Source: Secundilactobacillus paracollinoides DSM 15502 = JCM 11969 (GTDB lineage Bacteria; Bacillota; Bacilli; Lactobacillales; Lactobacillaceae). From it: a DNA stretch of 64,000 nucleotides. Of this stretch, positions 28,340 to 37,725 are shown one piece after another. Location: the NCBI RefSeq assembly GCF_001311135.1, contig NZ_BBAG01000002.1:62001-126000 (forward strand). The letters run 5' to 3'. Below the pieces are notes generated by a model. That model was not told the origin of the DNA, made no database searches, and saw only the letters and a list, made by a program, of their open reading frames with translations. Every line of letters begins with the position of its first letter. The first letter of the stretch is position 1. Both the position numbers and the translations under genes were made by a program.

Positions 28340-28748
28340 AATTGACGCCTCCATTTCAACATCAAAATCAGGTCAAATGTCCTTTATCTGAGCATCCTAA
28401 TTTTTTCAACAATTGCTGCTTAACCGTTGAAAATCCACTTACTAAAAATATATTCTGCCAGCAAAAGTGGTAAACTAAATGAGGTGAATGCCTGATAAGA
28501 CCACCTAAAACCGGCGATATACCAGCATTTTAAGTCAACTACCACGCAATCTTAAACAAGTACTCCTTGACTCTAACCGCAGAAGCGCTTAAAACAGACA
28601 TATCACCACTAACTGTTTCAAAAAGACATTTTAAACACAGTTTCATTGCAATCGTAATCAATTCTTATCGTTTATTTTAGGAAGGGTTAAGACTAACCGT
28701 CCATAATCGGACCTAGTCAAATTGATCAAAGGACGGCGACATAACAAT
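28340..28748. other. Long AT-rich leader region of the L,D-transpeptidase gene
   Basis: No gene found. A small hairpin (GACTAACCGTCC / GGACCTAGTC, 28691-28718) lies about 30 bases before the start codon, and AAAGGA serves as ribosome site. The rest is unremarkable. Confidence 0.5.
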
Positions 28749-30146
28749 ATGGCACGCAAAAGAAGAACAACCAAACATTCGGCGACGAAGAAGTGGGTAT
28801 TAATTGGTCTCATCGCCCTCATCGTTGTTGGGGCCGGAGGAGCAGTCGGCTACGCCAGCTAATACAATCAACGCTTTAAACCGGCTAAGATCAACGGCAT
28901 CACAGTCACTAACATGACCGCGAGCCAAGCAGCAGATAAAATTAATAACAGCGACTCAACGACCAGCAGCAATACGATTGCCGTGTCGAAGTCAAAAATT
29001 AACGTTTCAACCGCAACCGTTAATAAGTTGCTGCAAAAACGAAACAATGACGGGCACGCGCTAGAGACCGTTTCGCTAAAGGTTGCTAACACCGTATCAG
29101 CTTCTGACTACAACTACCGGATCAACACCTTGTTGCCGGCGTTCAAATCAGAAATCGAGACCATCAACGCCAATCGGACAACACCAGTGAACGCAAAGGT
29201 CACCTATGCTGACGGCAAGATGACGGTCACCAAGAGTCAAAACGGGACCGCCCTCGACGAAGCCACCATGGTGAAATCGTTTAAGGAACAGGCTAAAACT
29301 GATTTGGAAATCGACGTTAAAAAGACCATCGACACACCAGTAAAGGTTGACAGTTCAGCCATTAAGACGACTGAAACCAATTTGAAGTCGCTTCTGAATC
29401 GAACCGTTAATGTGACCTATGGCAGCACCACTTGGCACTTTAAGGCGAGTGACTATCTGAAGAGCGTCACCGCCTCCGTTGACGGCAAGTACACGTACGA
29501 CAGTTCAACGTTAGCCACGGAAATTGCAAAATTGGCCAACGAACACGATACCAAGGGCAAGTCATTTAGCTACAAGACTCATAGCGGCACGACCATCAAG
29601 ACCAAGGTCGGCAGCAGTACTTACGGCTGGTCGATCGAACAAACGAAACTCAAGACTGCTATTCTAGCAGCGTTTGAGAAGTCTGGCACTCAGACCCTGA
29701 ACCTGAAAAACTATGTTTCAGGGCTTGGCTACGGTAAGTCAGGCGTCGGCGGTACCCGGGTCGAAGTTGACCTGAAGACGCTGGAAGAATACGCCTACGT
29801 CAACAACAAACTGGTCTTCAGTACACCGGTAATGTCCGGGACTGTGACCGGGAGTGACAAGACGCCGCAGGGTGTGTTCTACGTCCTCTACAAACAGCGT
29901 AACGCAACGTTGCGTGGCGAAAACGACAATGGGACCTCCTACGCATCAAAGGTTAAATACTGGATGCCGTTTACCGAAGATGGGGTTGGGTTGCATGATT
30001 CCTCATGGCAGCCGTCCAGCGTCTATGGTAACGTTAGCGACCGGAGCGAGTACCACTCCCACGGGTGTATCAATAACCCGCCTTCAAAGATCAAGGCACT
30101 GTGGGAAGTTGTTTCAACGAATGAACCCGTTGTGGTTTATTATTAA
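28749..30146 (+). pseudogene. L,D-transpeptidase (YkuD) with peptidoglycan-binding PG4 domain; in-frame stop at codon 38
   Basis: ATG 28749 opens a basic, single-anchor N-terminus (MARKRRTTKHS.., helix around residues 17-36). Codon 38 is TAA (28860-28862) in 'GYAS-*-YNQRFKPAKI', where Tyr is likely. The same frame then runs through a PG4 repeat region and a YkuD domain with the catalytic 'HSHGCINNP' (Cys nucleophile) and the upstream His in 'VGLHDSSWQP'. These enzymes make 3-3 cross-links or attach proteins to the wall outside the membrane. Without the stop, length is 465. Translation could restart at ATG 28914 but would lack the anchor. Confidence 0.85.
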
Positions 30147-30174
30147 GAAAGACACTATCATCTGATTCCAAAAC

Positions 30175-30216
30175 AAAAACCATCTCACTGATTTCTTCAG
30201 TTGAGATGGTTTTTTG
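30175..30216. terminator. Terminator between the transpeptidase and the HTH gene
   Basis: AAAAACCATCTCA / TGAGATGGTTTTTT arms with an inner CTGA/TCAG pair, between convergent genes. Confidence 0.8.
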
Positions 30217-30228
30217 ACCAATAATATG

Positions 30229-30660
30229 TTAATTTTCACCATTTAAAAACGCGGTAATCCTATTAGCAACTTTGTCAGGTACTTTATCGTCATCAGCGAG
30301 CAGCCCGCTTAAAAAATCGTTATTTTTCATTAATGCCTTCAAGACTTTATTATCTGCTTCTGAAGGAAACGCACCCACCTCATACAAAGCAACTGTATTT
30401 TGGTGCCATCCCAGAAGTTTTGCGAACTCAAGTTGTGTTAATTTGATATTATTTCGATATTTTTTAATATCTGCTGGGCTAACTAACCCTGTATCATCAC
30501 GATAAAGCTGTTCCGCAATTTCATTTGCAATGTCGTCAAGCTCTAAATCGTCTACCAACTCATCTGTCTTTCTATCAAATCTTGCTGGAGCAGTCACAAT
30601 ATACTCATGATTATTAATTAGAAATGAATTAGTGTAATCTTTAATATAGGTATTATTCAT
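30229..30660 (-). CDS. MqsA/YgiT-like HTH antitoxin-type protein without an adjacent toxin
   Basis: A 143-residue protein; ATG 30660 is preceded by AGGAGA, while the longer frame has no site. The C-terminal half has an XRE helix-turn-helix of the MqsA kind: 'SPADIKKYRNNIKLTQLEFA', 'LLGWHQNTVALYEVGAFPSE', 'ADNKVLKALMKN'. The zinc-binding CxxC domain of MqsA is missing. Such proteins serve as antitoxins of MqsR- or SocB/Panacea-like partners or as free regulators. No toxin candidate lies next to it. The gene is AT-rich relative to its surroundings. Confidence 0.65.
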   Translation of the reverse strand: MNNTYIKDYTNSFLINNHEYIVTAPARFDRKTDELVDDLELDDIANEIAEQLYRDDTGLVSPADIKKYRNNIKLTQLEFAKLLGWHQNTVALYEVGAFPSEADNKVLKALMKNNDFLSGLLADDDKVPDKVANRITAFLNGEN

Positions 30661-30790
30661 AATTAGGTCTCCTAGTTTCAAATCAACGACTATGACTAAT
30701 ACAAGTATAACCAAGACCACTTATTAATATGCATCAAAGCTCTCGCGAGTTAAACTTAACGCAAACGAACAAACACGGGGGAATTCTAAA

Positions 30791-31344
30791 TTGGGGAAAT
30801 CACGCTCGAAGCCTTTACTGATGGTGTTGTCGCCATCATCATTACCATTCTGGTCTTAGATCTGCATCTATCTGATACGAACCACACCTTAGCGGAATTA
30901 GCCGCTAAAGTGCCAACATTCATCGCCTACACCACAAGCTTCATCGGCATCGCCGCTATCTGGATCAATCATCATCACATCTTCACCCAAGTTAAAACGG
31001 TCACGGAACCGATTCTTTGGACCAACATCAACTTCCTGTTCTGGCTGTCGCTCTCACCTGCTGCCACGGCCTGGTTTGGCTCCGACATTATGTCACCGCT
31101 GGCCGCCTTTGTTTACCAGTTCGACATCATCCTGTTCAACCTGGCCTTCCTCTGGTTGCGGCGCACCGTCCTGCATGAAAACCACGAAATCGACTCGCCG
31201 CGCATCTCGCGCGAAGTTGCGTCGATTGCCGTCAACGTCGTGGCACTGATTGCGCTGTGGGTCTTTCCACCCATCGTGTTCATCGCGCTGCTGGCAAACG
31301 TCAGCATCTGGGTCATTCCATGGCGGCATATTCTTCAACGATAA
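30791..31344 (+). pseudogene. TMEM175-family potassium channel-like protein (DUF1211), frame-disrupted at the start
   Basis: GGGGGA precedes TTG 30791. Reading 'MGKSR', then a one-base gap near 30806, then 'LEAFTDGVVAIIITILVLDL' restores the family hallmark R-x-x-x-F-[ST]-D in helix 1. Five further hydrophobic helices follow, with 'INHHHIFTQVKTV' after helix 3 region, and the frame ends at 31344. Repaired length is 184, usual for bacterial members, which form tetrameric K+-permeable channels. A bare ATG-less alternative start (ATT) would lose the conserved Arg, so the deletion reading is favoured. Confidence 0.75.
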
Positions 31345-31370
31345 CAGTCTAAAATCGCGTTATTTAACGC

Positions 31371-31431
31371 CAAAAACGGGTCTCCTAGCCTGTTCTTTCA
31401 CACTGAAAGAACAGGCTAATAAACCCATTTT
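31371..31431. terminator. Bidirectional terminator
   Basis: AGCCTGTTCTTTCA (31386-31399) and TGAAAGAACAGGCT (31404-31417) extended by AACGGGT / ACCCATT and flanking A and T runs; lies between convergent genes. Confidence 0.8.
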
Positions 31432-31448
31432 TAATGGTTTAAACACAA

Positions 31449-32624
31449 TTAACTAAAATCCAACCCCAACTTATCAATTCGCTGACAAGCTTCTGTGAAA
31501 CGAGGCTCGTCAATCAGCAGGCCAACGCGGACGTAGCCTTCGCCAGCTTCACCAAACCCATTACCAGGCGCAACCGCCACGGCCGCCTTTTCCAGCAATA
31601 GATCCGCAAAGCTTTCACTGGTGTACCCCTTTGGCACCGGCATCCAGGCGTAAAACGCCCCACCTGAATGATAGGGTTCCCAGCCGATCGCCCGGGCGGC
31701 TTTAAAGAACTGGTTGCGCCGTTTTTCGTACAAGGCAACGAGGGCCTTAACGGTGCTTTGATCACTGTTCAACGCAGTAATGGCCGCCTTTTGAATCGCT
31801 GGGAAAATGCTGACAAATAGATGGTCTTGAATCAGATTGATAGCTTCGATCAAGTCAGGATTCCCAGCCGCAACCCCAATGCGCCAGCCGGCCATGTTAA
31901 ACGACTTGGAGAGGGTGTTCATTTCGACACCAACATCCTTGGCTCCAGGCGTTTGCAGGAAACTGATCGGTTTGTGACCATCAAACCCAATCGGGCCATA
32001 AGCGAAGTCGTGGACGATGCCGATGTCATTTTGTTGCGCAAACGCCACTGTTTTCCTGAAGAATTCTGGTGTTGCAACGGCACCGGTCGGGTTATTCGGG
32101 TAGTTCAGGTAAAGTAACTTGGCTGCCTTGACGACGGCTGGATCAATGGTGTCATAATCGGGCAGGAAGTCGTTTTGTTCAGTAAGTTTTACCAGCTCGA
32201 GGTTAACTTTGGCCAACGTGACCCCTGATAAATAATCAGGATAGCCTGGATCTGGCAACAACAGTGTATCCCCGGGATTTAAAACGGCAAACGGTAACTC
32301 CACTAAGCCAATTTTTGACCCGCCAAGGATGGCAATCTCTTTTTCTGGATCCAGAGTTACCCCGTATTCGCGCTGGTAAAAATCAGCGGCCGCCTGTTTT
32401 AATTCCGGGTCGCCACGAAACAGCGAATACTTATGGTTGTCAGGTTCAGCGGTGGCATCCTGCATGGCCTTCACCACAAAGTCGGGCGTTGGCTGGTCGG
32501 GATTTCCCTGTCCTAAATTAATCACATCGGCGCCAGTCGCCACCTTCGCGTTCACCTTTTTAACAAGGCTCGCAAAAAACTGTTTTGGCAGATGTTGCAA
32601 AATATCTGATTCTTCAAATTTCAC
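31449..32624 (-). CDS. Class I/II PLP-dependent aminotransferase, T-box controlled
   Basis: A 391-residue fold-type I aminotransferase of the AAT superfamily. Visible are 'NLGQGNPDQPTPDFV', 'LLYLNYPNNPTGAVA' (Asn contacting PLP), 'HDFAYGPIGFDG' and the PLP lysine in 'NTLSKSFNMAGWRIG'. It is close to the subgroup annotated as aspartate/methionine or diaminopimelate-type aminotransferases; the exact amino acid cannot be decided. A T-box leader and promoter upstream show that it responds to uncharged tRNA. The gene is intact and monocistronic, ending at a shared terminator. Confidence 0.87.
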   Translation of the reverse strand: MKFEESDILQHLPKQFFASLVKKVNAKVATGADVINLGQGNPDQPTPDFVVKAMQDATAEPDNHKYSLFRGDPELKQAAADFYQREYGVTLDPEKEIAILGGSKIGLVELPFAVLNPGDTLLLPDPGYPDYLSGVTLAKVNLELVKLTEQNDFLPDYDTIDPAVVKAAKLLYLNYPNNPTGAVATPEFFRKTVAFAQQNDIGIVHDFAYGPIGFDGHKPISFLQTPGAKDVGVEMNTLSKSFNMAGWRIGVAAGNPDLIEAINLIQDHLFVSIFPAIQKAAITALNSDQSTVKALVALYEKRRNQFFKAARAIGWEPYHSGGAFYAWMPVPKGYTSESFADLLLEKAAVAVAPGNGFGEAGEGYVRVGLLIDEPRFTEACQRIDKLGLDFS

Positions 32625-32649
32625 TAGTAATACCCCCTCTAATTGCCGC

Positions 32650-32900
32650 TAGCTCAGGGAATAAAAAAACGTCCCTTATCAATAGATAAAGGACGACATT
32701 GCCGTGGTACCACCTTAATAGTCCAGACTGAACCAGACCACTCAAGGCCACGGTAACGGGTGACAACCGCTGCAAGTTCAGGATTCCCTCACTTGCCAAA
32801 TACGGAGAAGACCATCTTCTTAAGTCACCAGGATCGTTTTTCAGCAACCACGATTCTCTATGTACGAGGTGAATTTAATACTCATCTTCTGAGCTAACTG
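32650..32900 (-). promoter_or_regulatory. T-box riboswitch of the aminotransferase gene
   Basis: On the - strand the T-box core AAGGTGGTACCACGG (about 32716-32702) is followed by a terminator with GTCCTTTATC / GATAAGGGAC arms and a T7 run. The 5' part (AGAGAATCGTGGTTGCTGA) matches the start of stem I. Uncharged tRNA binding would favour the antiterminator. I could not assign the specifier codon safely. Confidence 0.85.
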
Positions 32901-32905
32901 GGTAC

Positions 32906-32934
32906 ATTATGAGGAATTGGTGAGAGAAAGTCAA
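32906..32934 (-). promoter_or_regulatory. Promoter of the T-box leader
   Basis: TTGACT (32934-32929), 17 bases, CATAAT (32911-32906). Confidence 0.65.
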
Positions 32935-32937
32935 GAG

Positions 32938-33140
32938 AGCAGAGCGTGGAAGGAGCCCTCTGCCTCCTGGAACGCGTTTCGGCTATGTGACATAGAAAGT
33001 CAGAGCGTGAAGGAAGGACGCCCAAGGAGTGGAGCCTAGTGGACTGTGCCCGGTAAAGACCGGTCTTGGCTTTACTTGCGGAAGTCCCTTACATGCAACC
33101 TCTTGCCTCCTGGAACGCGTTTCGGCAATATAACATAGAA
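32938..33140. repeat. Palindromic element A, copy 6 (compound)
   Basis: An outer pair (GAGCGTGGAAGGAG ... CTCCTGGAACGCGTTTCGGC) is followed by a second unit with GGAGCCTAGTGGACTGTGCC and an imperfect inner stem. CGGAACGCG-type arms occur at 32967 and 33110. Confidence 0.65.
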
Positions 33141-33204
33141 AATCAGTCGCCAAAACCAGCAATCCCACTTCTCATAAATCAATGCAACCATTCAATGTAC
33201 GGCT

Positions 33205-33460
33205 TTTTCACATTACTGAAACGTGTTCCGCACGGGGCTAACGTGCAACGGACGATGACCAAAAAATCAGGACCGGACTTTTCTGGTTTTCTTCAACCTA
33301 ATGGTGCTGGCCTCGGCGCTCCCTTTTTCACATTGCCGAAACGTGTTCCGCAAGGCTGAGGGCTACTGCGTAAGCCACTCTGGTCAAAAAAGTCAGGCCC
33401 GGACTTTTCTGACCAGAGTCGCTTACGCTCCGCCCTCAAAACGCCTTGCTCCACACTCTA
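33205..33460. repeat. Palindromic element A, copies 7a (half) and 7b (complete)
   Basis: 7b has inner arms GTAAGCCACTCTGGTCAAAA.. / ..CTGACCAGAGTCGCTTACG around CAGGCCCGGAC and the closing GCCTTGCTCCACACTCTA. Its terminal CTA is the TAG stop of yitT on the - strand. Confidence 0.8.
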
Positions 33461-34292
33461 CAACAATTGACTCAACTCCTGTCCCCTTACACTCCTAACA
33501 CCCTCAGTAATCACAAACGCATCCGGATCGATCGACTGCACGATTGGAATCACCAGCGTCCACTGCTGCGGCGTGCAAATAAAATACAGCACTTCCTCGT
33601 CAGATTTACTGTAAAACCCACTCGCCTTCAACATTGTCACCCCGCGGCCGATATTTTCCGATAGCGATTTCGCGATTCGCTGGTTTTCCTTTGAAATGAC
33701 CATGATGGCGCGCTCCGTCCCCAACATTTCCAGATACTTATTCAACACTACCGCAGAAATATAGAGTTCGATCACCGTCAGTAACATATTCTGAAACCCA
33801 ATAATCAGCCCAGAGGGAATGGCGACCATTAAATCAAAACACAGCGTTGCCGATCCGTTTCGGACTCCAAAATAACGGTTCATGATCTTAGCCAGAATCG
33901 TGCTGCCAGCAATCGTCCCCTCCGCCCGAAAAATCAGCCCCATAGAGATACCCATCAAAACGCCGCCAAAGATGGCCGCAATCAGTGTCTGGTCCGTTTT
34001 ATACGGAAACAGGACTGGAACCTTCAGAAAGATTGAGATCCAAATCACGGCCCATAATGTGTAAAAACAGTACTCTTCTTTAAATAGCGAAATCCCCGAT
34101 TAAAAGGATGCCATTCAAAACAAAGTTCGTTAGTGCCGGCTGGATATGTAGCGCATAGTACCCAATCGTTGTCAGACCGGTCACCCCGCCCTCACCGATT
34201 CGGTTAGGGATCAGAAAATAGTTAATGGCAATCGCATACACCATTGCCCCAATGATGATGTGCAATCCATTTTTAAGTAATTTAGTTGGCAT
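33458..34292 (-). pseudogene. YitT-family membrane protein, frame-disrupted
   Basis: ATG 34292 follows GGGGAGA. Reading MPTKLLKNGLHIIIGAMVYA with 'NYFLIPNRIGEGGVTGLTTI', typical of YitT/YpjC proteins: five N-terminal helices plus a cytoplasmic DUF2179 domain ('MLKASGFYSKSDEEVLYFIC'). A T is missing near 34081, between 'LIGDFAIF' and 'KEEYCFYTLWAV'. Repaired length is about 277. The substrate is unknown. The stop codon is the TAG at the edge of a palindromic element. It lies downstream of degV and the DUF1836 gene, all on the - strand. Confidence 0.82.
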
Positions 34293-34311
34293 GTTGTGTC
34301 TCCCCAATTTA

Positions 34312-34878
34312 TTATGTTTCACGTGAAACAACACCGAGAAAAAAGGCACCACCGCACGCGTCTGTCACGCCGTGTTGGTAGTCAATCGTCTTCGCCTTCA
34401 CAGCTGCTGCTAACCGATTCTTAGCTGCCAGCCAATACAGGATCGATTGCACTGCCTCATACTGCAACACCGTTGACTGCGACGCCTGGTCCAGGTCAAT
34501 GCTTGTCACACTGGCCGGTTCCAACTGCGGCTTGGCCGCCTGTTCGTTAAACATCTTGACGAAATTATCGTAACCCTGCTGTGCCGTGGCAGCCGCCAAG
34601 ATCCAGACCAGCGCCTGTTTGATTTCATCTAACGTAAACACATTTTTCAATAACCCGACTACGATGGCCCCCGCAACGTGTTTTTGCGAATACCGTTTTT
34701 TGACCGGTGGAATAATGATGTCGGCCTTAAAGTAGTTGTGCATCATCGTCTTCGTAATGGCGTCACCGATAATCGGTTCCAGGTACATATTTGTGATATC
34801 TAATAACTGATCCAAATGCAGGCTCAATTGAGGCAGCTCGGCCCACAATGGCAGTTTTATACTTTGCTCGTTGGACAC
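34312..34878 (-). CDS. DUF1836 protein
   Basis: A 188-residue protein starting at GTG 34878, 10 bases after GGGAGGGG. It has the family pattern 'LPLWAELPQLSLHLDQLLDI', 'RYSQKHVAGAIVVGLLKNVF' and 'LDEIKQALVWILAAA', which resembles a MerR-like DNA-binding helix arrangement; DUF1836 members are uncharacterised, and several are encoded next to degV as here (17 bases between the two). The last codons (VSRET then stop) coincide with a perfect parS site, so this part of the sequence serves two purposes. Confidence 0.8.
   Translation of the reverse strand: MSNEQSIKLPLWAELPQLSLHLDQLLDITNMYLEPIIGDAITKTMMHNYFKADIIIPPVKKRYSQKHVAGAIVVGLLKNVFTLDEIKQALVWILAAATAQQGYDNFVKMFNEQAAKPQLEPASVTSIDLDQASQSTVLQYEAVQSILYWLAAKNRLAAAVKAKTIDYQHGVTDACGGAFFLGVVSRET
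34315..34330. other. parS: parS centromere site (ParB/Spo0J binding)
   Basis: TGTTTCACGTGAAACA is a perfect 16-base palindrome identical to the Bacillus consensus for parS. It is embedded in the last codons of the DUF1836 gene. In Firmicutes most sites cluster in the origin-proximal part of the chromosome, so this window may lie on that side. A 16-base chance match is very unlikely in 64 kb. Confidence 0.85.
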
Positions 34879-34895
34879 CGCAATGCCCCTCCCTT

Positions 34896-35765
34896 TTAAT
34901 GCGGCAGGTCACCAACTTGAACAGCAATGCCCACTAGGCCGGGACCGGTGTGAACCCCAAGTGCTGGGGACACATCACCAGTTAAAATCGGCTGGTCAGG
35001 CAATTTTGTTTGTAATTGGTGGACCACCTGATTCAGTAGCTCGAGATTAGCGCCATGCGTAACCGCAACTTGAAATGTCGTTCCCGGTACGCAGTGGTCT
35101 AACGCTAAGGCAACCAGCTTAGCAACTGCCTTAGTCTCTGTCCGCGCCTTGGCCACCGGATAGTAGATGCCATGTTCGTCACAGGAGATCACCGGTTTAA
35201 TACTCAGCATCGTGCCGACTAATCCCGCTACCCTTCCAATTCTACCACCCGCACGCAGATATTTTAACGTTGGAATGTAAAAATAGACGTGACTTTGTAA
35301 AACAGAATCCTGTATGGCCTTAACGATTACCTCATACGAAAACCCAGCCTGAATGCATTTTTCGGCATAGGCGGCCTGTAACCCCGCACCGATGCCAATA
35401 TTCTTGGTGTCAATAATCGTCACCGTTGCATCCTGTGTAACAGTGGCCGCGTTGTTAAACACTGTGTTCGTAACGGATAACCCGCTGGAGATCGTAATTC
35501 CAATAATCTGGTCATAGCCCCGCTGCTTTAAGGCTTCGATTCGTTGCTGAGTCTCGCCAATACTAGGACTCGCCGTTTTCGCTTGCGTATCAGACACGGC
35601 TTGTTTTTGATAAAAGTCATCTGGTGTGATCGTCACCCGATCCAAATACGCAACGTCATCGATCATCAGGTCCAACGGCACCACTTCAATATTGTCGTTG
35701 GCGGCCAGCACTGCAGACGGCACATCCGCCGCGGAGTCGACCAGTAAGCCAATTCGCGAATTCAT
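34896..35765 (-). CDS. DegV-family fatty-acid-binding protein
   Basis: A 289-residue two-domain protein: 'IGLLVDSAADVPSAVLAAND' at the start, 'TASPSIGETQQRIEALKQRG' and 'GITISSGLSVTNTVF' forming the carboxylate clamp, and 'PTLKYLRAGGRIGRVAGLVG' contacting the acyl chain. FakB proteins of this family present fatty acids to the kinase FakA. ATG 35765 is preferred to 35771 because GGAG lies seven bases before it. It is the first gene of the degV-DUF1836-yitT group. Which acyl chain it prefers cannot be seen. Confidence 0.88.
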   Translation of the reverse strand: MNSRIGLLVDSAADVPSAVLAANDNIEVVPLDLMIDDVAYLDRVTITPDDFYQKQAVSDTQAKTASPSIGETQQRIEALKQRGYDQIIGITISSGLSVTNTVFNNAATVTQDATVTIIDTKNIGIGAGLQAAYAEKCIQAGFSYEVIVKAIQDSVLQSHVYFYIPTLKYLRAGGRIGRVAGLVGTMLSIKPVISCDEHGIYYPVAKARTETKAVAKLVALALDHCVPGTTFQVAVTHGANLELLNQVVHQLQTKLPDQPILTGDVSPALGVHTGPGLVGIAVQVGDLPH

Positions 35766-35878
35766 AACCATGCTCCATTCTATCTAGTCTTTAAAACTAT
35801 TTATGTAGTATTCTATACTATATTGAAAAGAAGTCAATTTCAGTTGGCCGACAAACTAAAATTAATCAGCAGTGACAG

Positions 35879-36073
35879 TTGTCATCCATACGTGTTTCAG
35901 GTATTCTAACGGTAAGTTATCTTGCTGACCATTTCACGAATCAGGCCGTCTTAGCTAACGACTACACCCGCATCGGCCCCAATCCTTCTGATTGGTCTAA
36001 GGCTTCTGATGCACCCGTAAACCATCTTGAGCAGCTATTAGTCGATACTGGTCTAATTAAACAAATAATATAA
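35879..36073 (+). CDS. Short unrecognised reading frame, probably a gene fragment
   Basis: Sixty-four codons with an apparent coding character from residue 15 on ('ADHFTNQAVLANDYTRIGPN', 'DWSKASDAPVNHLEQLLVDT'). No ribosome site precedes the ATG, and the residues read like the C-terminal end of a larger soluble enzyme, which I do not recognise. The gap 35772-35878 and 36074-36252 shows nothing else. Confidence 0.35.
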   Translation: MSSIRVSGILTVSYLADHFTNQAVLANDYTRIGPNPSDWSKASDAPVNHLEQLLVDTGLIKQII

Positions 36074-36252
36074 ACAAACACCGGAAAGTGCCAGTTATCA
36101 TGATGAGCAGGTATTTTCAATCAAAATTAATTACCGACAAATATGACAAATTAGTTGAAATTCTCGTCAGCAATTACTATAATAAGTGCGTGAAATGGTA
36201 TATTTGAAACTGTGAAACCGATGCGACATTAATCACTTAAACAATTTTGCTC

Positions 36253-36322
36253 AAGCTCGATGAGAACCCTTTCGAGCATACGACCCGTACATGTGAAAGA
36301 CATGTTTGGGCCGTTTTATTTT
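36253..36322 (+). promoter_or_regulatory. Two-hairpin leader with terminator upstream of the EAL gene
   Basis: GCTCGA / TCGAGC forms one hairpin, and ACGACCCGTACATGT (36280-36294) / ACATGTTTGGGCCGT (36300-36314) a second one followed by TTTTATTTT. Placed 18 bases before the start codon, it could attenuate the gene or simply end an upstream transcript. Confidence 0.5.
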
Positions 36323-36339
36323 AACGTGGGGGCGTGCAT

Positions 36340-37004
36340 ATGCTAAAGTTCTATGGTCAGCCAAAATTTAGATCAGACGGAGCCACTCAACAGCCAATCG
36401 GCTATGAGCTTTTCATCCGTGAATATCAGAATAACCAGTGGTGTTTACCGCAGGATTTCTGTGCCATTACCGCTGGCCAAATTCAGCACCTATTATCTGA
36501 CACTGTTCAGGCAATGCCCGACAACATCGAACTTCTTTCATTTAACCTCGAGCAAATTCAGTTTATTGATCCCGTCTTTACTGACGCCGTTGCCAGTGTG
36601 CAAGACACCACCGACATTCAGTTGTTTACCGAGTTAACGGAGCGCACTGACCGCGTGTGACGCTCAACCAACTGTCACGCGCAGCTAAACGGTTCCATGA
36701 CGAAGGCCTGCTTGTCTGCATCGACGACGTGGGCACCGGCGACAATACACCCGAACTTGTTTTAGCGTTAGACGATTACATTGATGAGTACAAGTTCGCG
36801 CTGCAAAATTTCCGACCATTTAACCATATTAGTGACATCGAATCGCACGTCTCATACTGGTACAACATGGCGCAAAAATATGACAAAATGCTCGCCATTG
36901 AGGGTCTGGAAAATGAAGAAGACTTGGAAGTCATCCGCACGAAGTACCCGTGCGACGTTATTCAAGGGTATTATACGGGGATGCCGGCATTGATAGAGTG
37001 TTAG
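36340..37004 (+). pseudogene. Stand-alone EAL-domain protein (c-di-GMP phosphodiesterase type), frame-disrupted
   Basis: ATG 36340 follows GGGGGCG. The EAL catalytic set is visible: Glu in 'GYELFIRE' (ELF replaces EAL), Asn in 'LLSFNLEQIQF', Glu in 'LFTELTERTD', Asp-Asp in 'CIDDVGTGDN', Lys in 'YKFALQNF', Glu in 'LAIEGLEN' and Gln in 'VIQGYYTGMP'. All metal and base residues appear kept, so activity is possible. One base is missing near 36653 (TDR-VTLNQL). Repaired length is about 222, one bare domain with no sensor. The TAG stop belongs to a palindromic element. Confidence 0.8.
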
Positions 37005-37400
37005 AGTGCAAGAGTGCAAAACCAGGGGCGGTTAAAGGGTGGAGCCTAGGTGACTTTGACAGAAAAGGCCCGCCTTTGGCCTTTTCTGTCGAAGTCGGCT
37101 AGGTGCAACCCTTTGCCCCGTGTCGCACGTTTAGGCTAGGTAGGATAAGTGAACTATGTAAAACGCATTTTTAGCAATAAGTAAAAGAGACAACAGAGTG
37201 CAACTCCTTGCCCCGTGTCGCACGTTTAGGCTAGGTAAGATAGTCGAACTATGTAAATCGCCACTTTAGCAAATTAACTATAGAAAATAAGTAAACTATA
37301 TTAAAAACGTGTCGTTAGAAAGCGTTAAAAAAGTCAGGTACTGTTAAAGACCAGCTCTGACTTTTTCTGTCGAAGTCGACTAGGCGCAGTATCTCCCTCA
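37002..37400. repeat. Palindromic element A, copy 8 with two partial satellites
   Basis: Starts at the TAG of the EAL gene (TAGAGTGCAAGAGTGCAAAA). Inner arms CCTAGGTGACTTTGACAGAA.. / ..TTCTGTCGAAGTCGGCTAGG. The closing arm CCCCGTGTCGCACGTTTAGGC is repeated near 37211, and a further half stem stands at 37335-37385. Confidence 0.75.
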
Positions 37401-37725
37401 TTAAGCTAGAAAAATAGATTCCCCAGTACAAAAAAATTTCCAACCCCAACTGACAAAAGTCAATTATCCACACTACATACAACTCAAAGAACAAACCCGC
37501 ACTTACCCAGTAATAGATACAAATTCACTCATTCACATTGACGTTTATCACGTAAACACGTACAACTAAAGAAAAGTGTTTTGTTTCTCACCTCATCCGT
37601 ACAACAACAAGCCCGTTGACGGCGGTATTTAGTGCAACATACCGCCCTTTTCGCATGTTATCGCCCACCAACTTGTTTGCATCATCACGAATGCAGGCAC
37701 CCAAAATGTCAGGAGGCACAAAACG
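37401..37725 (+). other. Leader region of the GGDEF gene
   Basis: AT-rich; contains GGCGGTAT / ATACCGCC (37621-37648) followed by CTTTT, a terminator-like hairpin about 80 bases before the start codon. No reading frame seen. Confidence 0.5.

Noticed and set aside
30790-30792. ATT as start codon of the TMEM175 gene
   Set aside because: A TTG start in the neighbouring frame plus one missing base restores the conserved Arg-Leu-Glu-Ala-Phe-Thr-Asp motif, which the ATT reading loses.
36253-36322. c-di-GMP riboswitch before the EAL gene
   Set aside because: The two hairpins are simple and the conserved core of GEMM-type riboswitches could not be found; kept only as a leader hairpin.
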